Shown piece after piece: positions 48,379 to 57,909 of a stretch of 64,000 nt of DNA. The position numbers and the translations under genes are program-made. The notes beneath the pieces are model-generated. The model saw only the letters and a list, made by a program, of their open reading frames with translations, made no database searches and was not told where the DNA came from. Each line of letters starts with the position of its first letter. The stretch's first letter is position 1. This stretch comes from Mycobacteroides abscessus ATCC 19977. GTDB lineage: Bacteria > Actinomycetota > Actinomycetes > Mycobacteriales > Mycobacteriaceae. Location: the NCBI RefSeq assembly GCF_000069185.1, contig NC_010397.1:2108001-2172000 (forward strand), given 5' to 3'.

Positions 48379-50244
48379 GTGACATGGCTCATGCCGGCGC
48401 TGCCTCTTGCTGGTGCGGCTGTGCTCCTGCTCGTCGGCCGCCGGGGAGATGCCCGGGGGCATTTGGTGGGCTGTGCGGCGTCCCTCGGGTCGTTCCTGGT
48501 GGCCGTGGTGGCATTCCTCGGCATGCTCGGCAGGGCCGGGCCCGATCGAGTGATGCACGAGGTGCTTTTCAACTGGGTCCCGGTAGGCGGATTGCACATC
48601 GATTTCGGGTTGACCCTCGATCAACTGTCGGTGTGTTTCGCACTGCTGATCACCGGGGTTGGTTCGCTGATCCATGTTTACTCGATCGGCTACATGGCAC
48701 ATGATCCGGACAGGCGACGGTTCTTCGGATATCTGAATCTGTTTCTCGCCGCCATGCTGCTGTTGGTACTCGCCGACAACTTCCTTGGTCTGTACCTGGG
48801 CTGGGAGGGGGTCGGTCTGGCCTCCTATCTGCTGATCGGTTTTTGGTATCAGAAACCGTCGGCTGCCGCGGCGGCCAAGAAGGCCTTCATCGTCAACAGG
48901 GTCGGTGATATGGGCTTGGCGCTGGCGATGATGCTGATGTTCTCGACGTTCGGCTCCGTCGGTTTCGCACAGGTGTTGGGGTCGGCGAGCGCGGCCGGTG
49001 AGAGCCGCAATACCGCAATCGGATTGGCGCTGTTACTGGCGGCCTGCGGTAAGTCGGCCCAGGTGCCGTTGCAGTCCTGGCTCGGCGACGCGATGGAAGG
49101 GCCCACCCCCGTCTCTGCGCTGATTCATGCGGCGACGATGGTGACCGCGGGTGTCTACCTGATCACCCGCTCCGGGCCGATTTTCGAACACGCTCCCTAC
49201 GCCCAAGTGGCGGTGGTGCTGGTGGGCGCCGTCACGCTGCTGTTCGGGGCCATCATCGGCTGCGCCAAGGACGACATCAAGAAGGCGCTTGCCGCCAGCA
49301 CCATGTCGCAGATCGGGTACATGGTGCTGGCGGCGGGTTTGGGCCCCGCGGGCTATGCGGTGGCCATCATGCACCTGCTCACCCACGGGTTCTTCAAGGC
49401 TGGGCTGTTCCTCGGCGCCGGTTCGGTGATGCACGGGATGAACGAGGAAACCGATATGCGTCGTTACGGCGGGTTGCGTGCCGTCATGCCGATCACCTTC
49501 GTCACCTTTGGGCTGGGATATCTTGCCATCATTGGTGTTCCGCCATTCGCCGGCTTTTACTCCAAGGACAAGATCATCGAGGTCGCTTTCGGTCACGGTG
49601 GTGCGGGCGGATTCCTGTTGGGTGCGGCGGCCCTGTCGGGCGCCGGTATCACCGCCTTCTACATGACCAGGGTCATGCTCCTGACCTTCTTCGGCAAGCG
49701 CCGTTGGCACAGGGATGTGCATCCACACGAATCGCCGTCGGTGATGACATGGCCGATGTTGGTGCTCGCAGTCGGTTCGGTGGCGGCCGGATTCTTGCTG
49801 AGCCTTGGTGGGGCACTACAGAACTGGTTGGCGCCTGTGGTTGGTATGCATCATGGCGAGCTACCCGTGCCGGGCTGGGTGATCAGTGCCATCACGGTCG
49901 CGGTGGTGCTCTGCGGAGCCGGTATTGCCTACCGGATATATCGCGCGGATGTCCCGGAGACCGCACCACAGGGCTCCACCCTCACCGTCGCCGCGCGCCG
50001 GGATCTCTACGGAGACGCCTTCAACGAGGCGGTGTTCATGCGTCCTGGCCAACGGCTGACTCGGGGCATGGTGCTGGTCGATGACCGTGCGGTCGACGGC
50101 ATGGTCAACGGTGTGGCTTCAATCCTCGGTGCCGTATCGGGTTGGGTACGGCAGTTGCAGACTGGCCACGTCCGCTCGTACGCGTTGTCCATGTGCGCAG
50201 GCGCGGCCGTGGTGGTCGCGGTGTTGATGGCAGTGAGGTGGTGA
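48379..50244 (+). CDS. nuoL: NADH-quinone oxidoreductase subunit L
   Basis: A 621-aa antiporter-like proton-pumping subunit. The core Mrp-type region contains [18 protein letters not shown] (conserved Glu of helix 5), [20 protein letters not shown] (conserved Lys) and [16 protein letters not shown]. The C-terminal part from about 480 contains the lateral helix and the final membrane anchor. GGAGGGG precedes the GTG. The stop overlaps the nuoM start as GTGA. Confidence 0.97.
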   Translation: MTWLMPALPLAGAAVLLLVGRRGDARGHLVGCAASLGSFLVAVVAFLGMLGRAGPDRVMHEVLFNWVPVGGLHIDFGLTLDQLSVCFALLITGVGSLIHVYSIGYMAHDPDRRRFFGYLNLFLAAMLLLVLADNFLGLYLGWEGVGLASYLLIGFWYQKPSAAAAAKKAFIVNRVGDMGLALAMMLMFSTFGSVGFAQVLGSASAAGESRNTAIGLALLLAACGKSAQVPLQSWLGDAMEGPTPVSALIHAATMVTAGVYLITRSGPIFEHAPYAQVAVVLVGAVTLLFGAIIGCAKDDIKKALAASTMSQIGYMVLAAGLGPAGYAVAIMHLLTHGFFKAGLFLGAGSVMHGMNEETDMRRYGGLRAVMPITFVTFGLGYLAIIGVPPFAGFYSKDKIIEVAFGHGGAGGFLLGAAALSGAGITAFYMTRVMLLTFFGKRRWHRDVHPHESPSVMTWPMLVLAVGSVAAGFLLSLGGALQNWLAPVVGMHHGELPVPGWVISAITVAVVLCGAGIAYRIYRADVPETAPQGSTLTVAARRDLYGDAFNEAVFMRPGQRLTRGMVLVDDRAVDGMVNGVASILGAVSGWVRQLQTGHVRSYALSMCAGAAVVVAVLMAVRW

Positions 50245-51848
50245 GTGCGGTGGGTGCCGTGACAGCGCTATGGCTCATTCCGTTGGTTGGTGCCGCCGCG
50301 ATATTGGTGCTACCGGCCCACCAGCGCACCTTGGCGAAGTACACCGCTCTGGGCACTTCGCTGCTCGTGCTGATCGTCGCCGTCGGGGTGGCAATCGCCT
50401 TCGACCCCGTCGGCCCGCAGTACCAGTTCGTCGAATCGGTGTCCTGGATACCGGCATTCGGAATGAAGTACGCGGTTGGTCTTGACGGGATCGGCCTCGC
50501 CTTGGTGCTGCTGACCACCGGGCTGCTGCCGGTGCTGCTGCTGGCGGGATGGAACGACGGGGCAGAGGCCCCGGGGTACGGCCACCGGCCGCTGGCGCAG
50601 CGCTATATGGCGCTGATGTTGATTGTGGAAGCCATGGTGCTGCTGTCCTTCTCGGCCCTGGACGTACTGCTGTTCTACATCTTTTTCGAGGCCATGCTCA
50701 TCCCGATGTACTTCCTGATAGGTGGATTCGGGAGCACACATTCCGATGTCAAGCAACGCTCCCGCGCGGCGGTGAAGTTCTTGATGTACAACCTGTTCGG
50801 CGGGCTGGTGATGTTGGCGGCCGTGATCGGGCTCTATGTGGTCACGGCCCAGAGTCCGGCCGGTGAACACGGTGGCACATTCGATCTGCGTGATATCACC
50901 GAAATGGTCGCCACCGGCACGCTCGGTATCGATCCGGGTTTGGCGAAGGCGCTCTTCCTGGGGTTCATGTTCGCGTTCGCCGTGAAGGCTCCGCTCTGGC
51001 CGCTGCACACCTGGCTGCCCGACGCCGCCGTGCATGCCACACCGTCCAGCGCGGTGCTCATGATGGCGGTCGTGGACAAGGTGGGCACGTTCGCGATGCT
51101 GCGGTACTGCGTCCAGCTGTTCCCCGATGCCAGTAGATATTTCACTCCGGTGATCGTCACACTGGCGGTCATCGGCATTGTCTACGGCGCGGTCGTGGCC
51201 ATCGGCCAGACCGATGTGATGCGTTTGATCGCCTATACGTCGATATCGCATTTCGGCTTCATCATCCTGGGTATCTTCGCGATGACAAGTCAGGGCCAAT
51301 CGGGCTCGACGCTATACATGGTCAACCACGGCATCTCCACCGCGGCGCTGATGCTGGTCGCAGGATTTCTGGTCACCCGCAAGGGCTCTCGACTCATCGC
51401 GTCCTACGGAGGCGTGCAGAAGGTGGCGCCTGTACTCGCCGGATCATTTTTGGTGGCAGGTCTGGCCACTCTTTCGCTGCCGGGGCTAGCGCCGTTTATC
51501 AGCGAATTCCTGGTCTTGGTAGGCACTTTCACGCGCTATCCGGTCGCGGCAGCGTGCGCCGTTGTCGCCCTGGTACTGGCGGCCATCTATGTGTTGTGGA
51601 TGTATCAGAGGATGATGACAGGGCCGTTGGCGCCGGGAAACGAAACCATCGGAGATCTTAAGCGCCGTGAGCTCACCGTGGTGGCGCCGCTGGTCGCGCT
51701 TCTGCTGGTATTGGGCATTTATCCCAAACCATTGCTCGACATCGTCAACCCCGCTGTCGAGCAGACCTTGCGCACCGTCAACGAGAAGGATCCGCCGCCC
51801 ACCGTGGCCGATATCGCTCTCCGACACGGCGAAGGCGAGCAGCGATGA
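50241..51848 (+). CDS. nuoM: NADH-quinone oxidoreductase subunit M
   Basis: A 535-aa antiporter-like subunit with about 14 helices. Signatures include [20 protein letters not shown] (the conserved Glu), [20 protein letters not shown] (the conserved Lys) and [17 protein letters not shown]. Start GTG 50241 overlaps the nuoL TGA; GTG 50238 and GTG 50250 are in-frame alternatives a few codons away. The upstream extension lies inside nuoL. Confidence 0.96.
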   Translation: MSAVGAVTALWLIPLVGAAAILVLPAHQRTLAKYTALGTSLLVLIVAVGVAIAFDPVGPQYQFVESVSWIPAFGMKYAVGLDGIGLALVLLTTGLLPVLLLAGWNDGAEAPGYGHRPLAQRYMALMLIVEAMVLLSFSALDVLLFYIFFEAMLIPMYFLIGGFGSTHSDVKQRSRAAVKFLMYNLFGGLVMLAAVIGLYVVTAQSPAGEHGGTFDLRDITEMVATGTLGIDPGLAKALFLGFMFAFAVKAPLWPLHTWLPDAAVHATPSSAVLMMAVVDKVGTFAMLRYCVQLFPDASRYFTPVIVTLAVIGIVYGAVVAIGQTDVMRLIAYTSISHFGFIILGIFAMTSQGQSGSTLYMVNHGISTAALMLVAGFLVTRKGSRLIASYGGVQKVAPVLAGSFLVAGLATLSLPGLAPFISEFLVLVGTFTRYPVAAACAVVALVLAAIYVLWMYQRMMTGPLAPGNETIGDLKRRELTVVAPLVALLLVLGIYPKPLLDIVNPAVEQTLRTVNEKDPPPTVADIALRHGEGEQR

Positions 51849-53461
51849 CCGATATCGGAATTCTTCCTGCTCCCGCGATCGCGTACGGCGCACTCTCTCC
51901 CATGCTGATCATGTTCGGGGTGGCGGTGGTGTCGGTACTGGTGGAGGCGTTCGTTCCGCGGGGACATCGGCTCCGCACCCAATTGGCCCTGGCGACGGTC
52001 GGAATTCTCGGCGCCTTTGTGGCGGTGGTGGCGCTGAGCGGTTCACATCAGGTCGTCATGAACGGCGCGGTCGCGATCGATGGCCCGACGCTGTACTTAC
52101 AGGGGCTCATCTTGGTGGCGTCCGGATTGGCTTTGGTGGTGATGGCACAACGCAGAACAGTCGCGGCGGTGCCCAGTGCCGTCGGCGCGGGGGCCGGCGG
52201 CGGGCTGGACTCCTTTGCCGCGCAGGCGTCCAGCGTGCCCGGAAGTGAACCGGAGCGGGTATTGAATCGCACCGGTATCACGCAAACGGAGATCTTCCCG
52301 CTGACGTTGTTCGCGATCGCGGGCATGATGCTGTTTCCGGCCTGTAATGACCTGCTGACGATGTTCGTCGCACTGGAGGTGTTTTCTCTTCCGCTCTACG
52401 TGATGTGTGCTCTGGCCCGGCGCCGCCGACTGCTGTCCCAGGAATCGGCGCTCAAGTACTTTCTGCTGGGGGCGTTCTCCTCGGCGTTCTTTCTTTTCGG
52501 ATCGGCGTTTGTGTACGGATACGCGGGGACGGTCGAACTCGACGCCGTCGCGCGTGCCGTCGATGCCGATGCGGGGGAACGGTCCTTTCTGCTGCTCGGT
52601 GTCGCCATGTTGTCGGTGGGGCTGCTGTTCAAGGTGGGTGCGGTGCCGTTCCATTTCTGGGTCCCCGACGTGTACCAGGGGGCGCCCACACCGGTGACCG
52701 CGTTCATGGCGGCAACCACAAAGATCGCGGCATTCGGTGCGCTGCTGCGGGTGCTGTATGTCGCGCTGCCGGGAATCACCACCGATTGGCGGCCGGTGCT
52801 ATGGGGGGTGGCCATTGCCACCATGTTGATCGGATCGATCGGTGCGGTGACACAAACCGATGTCAAGCGAATGCTGGCCTACTCGGCGGTGGCGCATACC
52901 GGATTTCTGCTTACCGGCGTAGCCGCCGCCAACGAGCGTGGTGTCTCCTCGACATTGTTCTATTTGGCGGCATACGGTTTCAGCACTGTAGGGGCGTTCA
53001 TCATCGCCGGTCTGGTGCGTTCGGGCAACGCAGATGACGGGGCCGATGGCGATTACAAAGACGACGACGAGGTAACCGATCTGCGGCGGTGGGCCGGGGT
53101 CGGTCGGCGAGCGCCGGTGTTGGGCATTGTGTTCGCGTTGTTTCTGTTGGCGTTCGCCGGAATCCCCTTGACGAGCGGATTCGTGAGCAAGTTCGCTGTT
53201 TTCGAGGCCGCGGCAGCCGGGGGTGCCATGCCTCTGGTGGTGGTGGGCGTGATGTGCAGCGCCATCGCGGCCTACTTTTACGTCCGCGTCATCGTGGTGA
53301 TGTTCTTCGCCGACCCGGTCGAGGATTCCGGGGTACTGCGCATTCCGGGTCCCGCGGTGACGGTGTCGATCGCGGTGAGCGCACTGATCACCGTGCTGCT
53401 TGGCGTGGCTCCGCAGCCGCTGCTCGATCTTGTCGAGAATCTCGCCGACTTCGTCACGTGA
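51845..53461 (+). CDS. nuoN: NADH-quinone oxidoreductase subunit N
   Basis: A 538-aa antiporter-like subunit, last gene of the nuo operon. Typical blocks are LEVFSLPLYVMCALARRR, FKVGAVPFHFWVPDVYQGAPTP with the conserved Lys, and MLAYSAVAHTGFLLTG. A hydrophilic loop of about 35 residues rich in Gly and Ala (about 105-135) and an Asp-rich loop (DDGADGDYKDDDE, about 396-410) are insertions relative to the E. coli protein. ATG 51845 overlaps the nuoM stop by 4 bases. Confidence 0.96.
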   Translation: MTDIGILPAPAIAYGALSPMLIMFGVAVVSVLVEAFVPRGHRLRTQLALATVGILGAFVAVVALSGSHQVVMNGAVAIDGPTLYLQGLILVASGLALVVMAQRRTVAAVPSAVGAGAGGGLDSFAAQASSVPGSEPERVLNRTGITQTEIFPLTLFAIAGMMLFPACNDLLTMFVALEVFSLPLYVMCALARRRRLLSQESALKYFLLGAFSSAFFLFGSAFVYGYAGTVELDAVARAVDADAGERSFLLLGVAMLSVGLLFKVGAVPFHFWVPDVYQGAPTPVTAFMAATTKIAAFGALLRVLYVALPGITTDWRPVLWGVAIATMLIGSIGAVTQTDVKRMLAYSAVAHTGFLLTGVAAANERGVSSTLFYLAAYGFSTVGAFIIAGLVRSGNADDGADGDYKDDDEVTDLRRWAGVGRRAPVLGIVFALFLLAFAGIPLTSGFVSKFAVFEAAAAGGAMPLVVVGVMCSAIAAYFYVRVIVVMFFADPVEDSGVLRIPGPAVTVSIAVSALITVLLGVAPQPLLDLVENLADFVT

Positions 53462-53485
53462 GCCCAGTCACCCCCCACGGGTGTT

Positions 53486-53584
53486 CGACACGCCGCGTCG
53501 TGTGTCCGACACGCCTTCGAGTCGCGCAGAAAACGGCGTGTCGGCGCATACCGTGGCCTGGTTGTCACCGCCTGTGGCGTGTCC
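53486..53584. repeat. Four-copy GGCGTGTC element in the nuoN-desaturase intergenic region
   Basis: CGACACGCC occurs at 53486-53494 and 53507-53515. Its reverse complement GGCGTGTCG is at 53535-53543 and the variant GGCGTGTCC at 53576-53584. The middle pair forms a perfect 10-bp stem (53506-53515 with 53535-53544, 19-base loop) that could terminate the nuo transcript. A further GGCGTGTCC lies at 13844-13852 in the mbt promoter region. It may be a dispersed intergenic element, a terminator or a protein-binding array. Confidence 0.45.
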
Positions 53585-53597
53585 ATTTACCGACGAG

Positions 53598-53620
53598 TAA
53601 CCTACGGGACCGTAGGGTAA
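53598..53620. promoter_or_regulatory. Palindromic operator upstream of desA3-like gene (shared with 63124 site)
   Basis: A 23-bp near-palindrome centred on CCTACGGGACCGTAGG, flanked by TAA and GTAA, lies 27 bases before the desaturase start. It agrees with the site at 63124-63146 at 20 of 23 positions. The symmetry suits a TetR-family dimer. The mycobacterial desaturase repressor MadR is the obvious candidate, but I have not compared its published site. Confidence 0.7.
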
Positions 53621-53647
53621 AGGTATCGTGGGCGCGAAAGGAGGCCG

Positions 53648-54892
53648 ATGGCAATCACGGACATCTCGGCATTCGCGCATCTCACCAGCGAGGACGTCGA
53701 GAACCTGGCCGTCGAGCTCGATGGGCTGCGACGTGAGATCGAGGAGTCGCGCGGTGCGCGCGACGCCCGGTATATCCGGCGTACCATCGCCGCGCAGCGC
53801 GCCCTTGAGTTGGGTGGCCGCGTATTGCTCGCCGCGAGCACCAAGCGCGCCGCATGGTGGGCCGGAACGGTCACATTGGCCGTCGCCAAGATCATTGAGA
53901 ATATGGAGATCGGGCACAACGTCCTGCACGGTCAGTGGGACTGGATGAACGATCCCGAGATTCACTCCTCGACATGGGAGTGGGACATGGCAGGCGCCGC
54001 CAAACACTGGCGTATCACGCACAACGTCGAGCATCACAAGTACACCAACATTCTCGATCTGGATGACGACGTCGGCTACGGGCTGCTGCGCGTCACCCGC
54101 GATGAATCGTGGAAGATTCGCAACCTGTTCAACATCCCCTTCAATTTCATGCTGGCAGCCGGCTTTGAATGGGGAATTGCCTTGCAGCACCTGGAACTTC
54201 GCAAGATCTGGAAGAAGGAGACACGCGAGGCCACCAAGCAGCGACTGCGTGAGCTGGTTCGGTCGGCGGCCTCGCAGCTCTTCAAGGACTACGTGGCATT
54301 CCCGGCGATCACCGCAGCATCACCCGGAGCCACCTACCGGTCCACACTGACCGCCAATGCGACGGCCAATTTGCTGCGGAACTTCTGGTCGAATGCCGTG
54401 ATCTTTTGCGGACATTTCCCTGACGGGGCCGAGAAGTTCACCGTGACGGACATGGAGAACGAGACACGGGGTCAGTGGTACCTGCGTCAGCTGCTGGGCA
54501 GCGCGAACTTCAACGCCGGACCGACGATGCGACTGATGAGTGGCAACCTGTGTCATCAGATCGAGCACCACATCTACCCGGATCTGCCGAGCAACCGGCT
54601 GCACGAGATCTCGGTGCGGGTGCGGGAGATCTGCGAGCGTTACGACCTGCCCTACACCACCGGGTCGATGTTGTTCCAGTACGCGAAGACATGGCGCACC
54701 ATCGCCAAACTCTCACTGCCGGACCGGTTTTTGCACGCTACTGCGGATAACGCGCCGGAAACCCGCAGTGAGCGGATGTTCGTGGTCCTGGAACAACCTC
54801 AGGTGCCGGGGGTGGAGTCGGTTCCGCGGCGCGGACTCAAGACCGCGATCGCCATGGTTCGTGAACGCCGCCGCAACAAGGTGGCCGTCTAA
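53648..54892 (+). CDS. Membrane fatty acid (acyl-CoA) desaturase, DesA3-like
   Basis: A 414-aa integral-membrane di-iron desaturase that would introduce a cis double bond into a fatty acyl-CoA. All three histidine boxes are present: GHNVLHGQWDW, HNVEHHKYTN and HQIEHHIYP, the last of the QxxHH type. The protein resembles DesA3 (Rv3229c), which makes oleoyl-CoA with an electron-transfer partner (Rv3230c-like); no such partner gene is in the window. GGAGG precedes the ATG. The promoter carries a palindromic operator also found before the DesA1-like gene at the window end. Confidence 0.9.
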   Translation: MAITDISAFAHLTSEDVENLAVELDGLRREIEESRGARDARYIRRTIAAQRALELGGRVLLAASTKRAAWWAGTVTLAVAKIIENMEIGHNVLHGQWDWMNDPEIHSSTWEWDMAGAAKHWRITHNVEHHKYTNILDLDDDVGYGLLRVTRDESWKIRNLFNIPFNFMLAAGFEWGIALQHLELRKIWKKETREATKQRLRELVRSAASQLFKDYVAFPAITAASPGATYRSTLTANATANLLRNFWSNAVIFCGHFPDGAEKFTVTDMENETRGQWYLRQLLGSANFNAGPTMRLMSGNLCHQIEHHIYPDLPSNRLHEISVRVREICERYDLPYTTGSMLFQYAKTWRTIAKLSLPDRFLHATADNAPETRSERMFVVLEQPQVPGVESVPRRGLKTAIAMVRERRRNKVAV

Positions 54893-55002
54893 CCGCGGAC
54901 CGGCGATGGCCAGGTTCCCAGCTAATCGGCTGTTTCGCGCTGCCCCGGGCGATCTTGCGCATTCTCCCGCGCAGACGGGCTGAACGCGATATGTAGAGAG
55001 AT

Positions 55003-55656
55003 GTGACCACGTACGTAGCGGCCCCGGCAATGACGCAAGCGGGCCCGAGCGATGACCTGACGCTGGTGCCCGCACGAAAACCGGCTCGCTCGCTGACCGG
55101 CTTTCTGTCGATGACCGGGGGCGTGCTCGTTGCCGCCCTGACTCGCCCGCCCGCAGTGCGCGAGTTCTTTCGGCAAGCGGGCGCGATAGCCAGAGTCTCG
55201 GTGCTGCCGATGTGCATGGTGGCGATACCGTTGGCGGTACTGATCGTGCTTGTGCTCGAGGCCTTGGTGTTCGGTCCGACGGGTTTCCCCACCCATGCTG
55301 TCCTGGTGGCCGCGGCCGCAGGCGCGACAGTGGTATTCGCCGAGGCCGATTCGGCGCGGATTCAACGGGACATTGGTGCGATGCGCAGCAGAGGTATCGA
55401 TATCACGCACGGGTTTGTCGTGCCGCGTGTGCTCGCCACCGCGGTTGCGGCGGTGCCGTTGGCGTTCATAGCCGTTGCGGCGGCGGGCGTCTACTTCTTC
55501 TCGGCCTTCGGTAAGCACACCCCGCTGAGCCTTTTCATCGGGAACCTGTTGCAGCTGATGAGCCCGCTGAACATTCTGATTGTGGTGATCGAGGCCGCGA
55601 GCCTTGGGCTGATCGCGGGTCTCATCGCCTGCTATCGGGGCGCCACCGCGACATAG
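55003..55656 (+). CDS. Short orphan YrbE/MlaE-like permease
   Basis: A 217-aa membrane protein with about five helices resembling the MlaE/YrbE permeases of Mce lipid importers. Matching features are VREFFRQAGAIARVSVLPM, the IGAMRSRGIDITHGFVVPRVLA cytoplasmic helix (compare the IDAMRVLGIDP block of YrbE) and LGLIAGLIACYRG. Typical YrbE proteins run about 45-70 residues further after CYRG; here a stop follows four codons later, so it is C-terminally short. No yrbEB, mce or ATPase genes adjoin. GTG 55003 was chosen; ATG 55030 is possible. It may be a degenerate relic or a distinct subfamily. Confidence 0.65.
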   Translation: MTTYVAAPAMTQAGPSDDLTLVPARKPARSLTGFLSMTGGVLVAALTRPPAVREFFRQAGAIARVSVLPMCMVAIPLAVLIVLVLEALVFGPTGFPTHAVLVAAAAGATVVFAEADSARIQRDIGAMRSRGIDITHGFVVPRVLATAVAAVPLAFIAVAAAGVYFFSAFGKHTPLSLFIGNLLQLMSPLNILIVVIEAASLGLIAGLIACYRGATAT

Positions 55657-55659
55657 CGG

Positions 55660-56337
55660 CTACCGTGCGGTCAACAGGGTCGCCAGGCGGAACGCGGGCG
55701 CCACCAAACCGGCTGCGCGTAGTCCGATCTTCTGCAGGCTGCGGCTGCGCACCAGGGGCCCCAGTCCCGTTAGCTGCGCGGCACCGTAGAGCATGTCCCA
55801 GTCGGTGTCGATGTGGGTGATCTTGAAGTCTTCGGTCAACGTATACCGGTCAATACCAATGAAATTCAGGCAGCGGCCCGTTCCCTTGAGCCTGGCCCCG
55901 GTGGTGGGTTCGATGGTCTGGCCAATCATGCGGCCGATACCCCGCCAGGGAATGGTCACCCGCCACTGATTGTCGAAGTAGTCCCAGTAGGGCAGTGACC
56001 TGTTGGAGCCGTCCTGTGGGTAGAAGGCAAAATCGGGAAAGACATCAAAGGCGGCCTGGCAGTTGTCGATGGTGAACTGACGCCCGAGCCTGTTCTCCTG
56101 AAATGTCGTGCTGTCAATGTAGCTGCAGTCCTCGGCAATGCAGTAGTCGATTTTCTTGATGTCTTGTTCGGCCCAAGCGTCAAACCATGTAGAGGCGAAT
56201 TCCGTCCTGCCTTGAGCGGGGAGCCCGCGCTCGATGTCGTTCTGTTCTTGCTGCTGTACCTTCTTCCAGAACTCGGGCATGAGCGCCTGGTATTTCGCGT
56301 GTTCCGGCGAGGGACCTAACTTTTCCAATCGGCTCAT
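55660..56337 (-). CDS. SnoaL/NTF2-like protein next to a P450
   Basis: A 225-aa protein. Residues about 40-170 resemble the SnoaL/NTF2-like alpha+beta cone: a helix with FASTWFDAWAEQDIKKIDYC, then CSYIDSTTFQEN and FDVFPDFAFYPQDG strands, ending IGIDRYTLTEDFKITHIDTDWD. Such folds act as cyclases, isomerases or hydrolases, or as non-catalytic partners. Typical family members are 110-150 aa; the extra ends are unusual. The start ATG has AAAGGAA upstream. It lies 42 bases downstream of the P450 on the same strand, so the two form an operon. Reaction unknown. Confidence 0.75.
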   Translation of the reverse strand: MSRLEKLGPSPEHAKYQALMPEFWKKVQQQEQNDIERGLPAQGRTEFASTWFDAWAEQDIKKIDYCIAEDCSYIDSTTFQENRLGRQFTIDNCQAAFDVFPDFAFYPQDGSNRSLPYWDYFDNQWRVTIPWRGIGRMIGQTIEPTTGARLKGTGRCLNFIGIDRYTLTEDFKITHIDTDWDMLYGAAQLTGLGPLVRSRSLQKIGLRAAGLVAPAFRLATLLTAR

Positions 56338-56379
56338 CGTGTTCCTTTCGTGAATGGGTAGGTGTTGCGGGGTCTGACG

Positions 56380-57780
56380 TCATCGGGCGAACAGCCGTGC
56401 CGGTAGACCGCCGGCGAGCCCGGTGGATACCCGGACTCGATGCCTGGGCGTCCAACCGTCGCGGATCTGGAATGCGTAGCGCTGCAGGATGGCTCCCAAG
56501 ACCAGGGTTCCCTCGATGTAGGCCATTCGGGTCCCCATGCATTTGCGTGGCCCGATGCTGAACGGCAGGAAGGTATTCCGATTGATCCTGTCGGTCAGGA
56601 ATCGATCGGGATTGAATCTTTCCGGTTCGTTCCAGAACCGGGGGTCGCGCTGTAACGCGTATTGCGTGATGATGACCTGCGAGCCCCGCGGAATGAAGTA
56701 GCCGCCGACCTCGTCGTCTTCGATGGCTGTTCGGACATTGGCTGGTGCGGCCTGAAACCGCTGCGCCTCATCAAAACAGGCTCGCAGATACTTCAGGTTC
56801 TCCAGGTCGTCGTACGCCAGCGTCTTGCCGCCGAGTGCGTCGACTTCCGCGTAGGCCTTTCCCAATGCGATCGGGTTGCGGCAGAGCAGCGCGATGGTCC
56901 AGGCGAGTGCGGCTGCCGTGGTCTCGAAGCCCGCGAAGACCAGCCCAGCGGCCTCCGAGCGCCGTCTCCGTTCCCGGATTTGGGGGCAGCCATCGAATTC
57001 CAGCGCGAGCAAGGTGTCTACCAGGTCGGGCGTGCCGGTCGATGGGCAACCCGCCCGCTCCTGGACGAAGCGGTCCAGGATGCCAAATAGCTCAGCCTTG
57101 GCCTCTTCACCGCTGCGGCGCAAGGGGTTTGGTAGCCATCTGGGCAGGAAGTGCATGGCTACTCTGCTGATGACGTAGACGCCGTAGCGGCGGGCTCCGT
57201 CCACTGCGTGATCGATTTCGGCAGGCCTGAGCCGAACCTTGAACATCGATCGCATCAGTCCGTCCATCACGACAGCGCCGAGTTCGTGTTCGAGGTCTAC
57301 CAGTTCGCCGCTGTGCACATGCCGCGACCAGGCATCGACTCGCTCGGTGATGCCCTCCATCATCAATGGGGTCGCTTGTGCCAGTGCGCGCTCGCCGAAG
57401 TACGGGTTGAAGGCGGAACGGACTCGTTTCCACTCCCGCCCCTCAAGCAGGGGGAGGGCGACGGGTTCTCCGGACACCAGCTCGATGGTGGCCTCGTGCT
57501 TGACGTAGCGGTCGTGGTGTCGGGTGAACACATGGTCGACGTAGTCGGGATGGTTGATCAGGGTGAGGGTGAGCGCGGGCGTTGGGCCCGTGAATAGGCG
57601 GACGATATCGCCATACCGATTCGCGATCTTGGGCAGCAGCAGATAGGGCAGGCGAGTCGGATCGCCTAAGCAGCTCAGTCCTAGGAGCGCCGCCTTATGA
57701 ATCGGCAGTCGTGGTGGAAGTCGGGGTACCGGGGGCTTCGGTACTGCTGGAGCCACGGAATCGGTGTCAATGGACCGCAT
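56380..57780 (-). CDS. Cytochrome P450 monooxygenase
   Basis: A 466-aa P450. The I-helix oxygen-binding motif is AGFETT, the ExxR motif is EAQR (in CFDEAQRFQ) and the heme-thiolate loop is FSIGPRKCMG with Cys as the proximal ligand. The Pro-rich N-terminus (PAVPKPPVPRLPPRLP) has no membrane anchor. Length and the PERFNPDRFL block suggest a class close to CYP135/138-type mycobacterial enzymes, but I do not assign a CYP number. GAGAGGA precedes the ATG. It is divergent from a TetR gene with an inverted repeat between them, so it is probably derepressed by a ligand. Redox partners are not encoded nearby. Confidence 0.93.
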   Translation of the reverse strand: MRSIDTDSVAPAVPKPPVPRLPPRLPIHKAALLGLSCLGDPTRLPYLLLPKIANRYGDIVRLFTGPTPALTLTLINHPDYVDHVFTRHHDRYVKHEATIELVSGEPVALPLLEGREWKRVRSAFNPYFGERALAQATPLMMEGITERVDAWSRHVHSGELVDLEHELGAVVMDGLMRSMFKVRLRPAEIDHAVDGARRYGVYVISRVAMHFLPRWLPNPLRRSGEEAKAELFGILDRFVQERAGCPSTGTPDLVDTLLALEFDGCPQIRERRRRSEAAGLVFAGFETTAAALAWTIALLCRNPIALGKAYAEVDALGGKTLAYDDLENLKYLRACFDEAQRFQAAPANVRTAIEDDEVGGYFIPRGSQVIITQYALQRDPRFWNEPERFNPDRFLTDRINRNTFLPFSIGPRKCMGTRMAYIEGTLVLGAILQRYAFQIRDGWTPRHRVRVSTGLAGGLPARLFAR

Positions 57781-57851
57781 ACGCCCGTCCTCTCCGGTTG
57801 ATCACGGTTCTGGTGGCGAAGTGTAGGGCGGATCCGGCGGGCGTGCAATAC

Positions 57852-57877
57852 TGAATCAAAAGTTATTCATTGATTCA
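57852..57877. promoter_or_regulatory. Inverted repeat between P450 and TetR genes (probable TetR operator)
   Basis: TGAATCAA (57852-57859) and TTGATTCA (57870-57877) are perfect inverted repeats separated by 10 bases, in an AT-rich patch that stands out in this high-GC DNA. The site lies in the 129-base region between divergent starts at 57780 and 57910, the usual place for an autoregulating TetR operator. Confidence 0.6.
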
Positions 57878-57909
57878 AACCGCTGGTAGATGGTGAGGGG
57901 GCGATAGCC

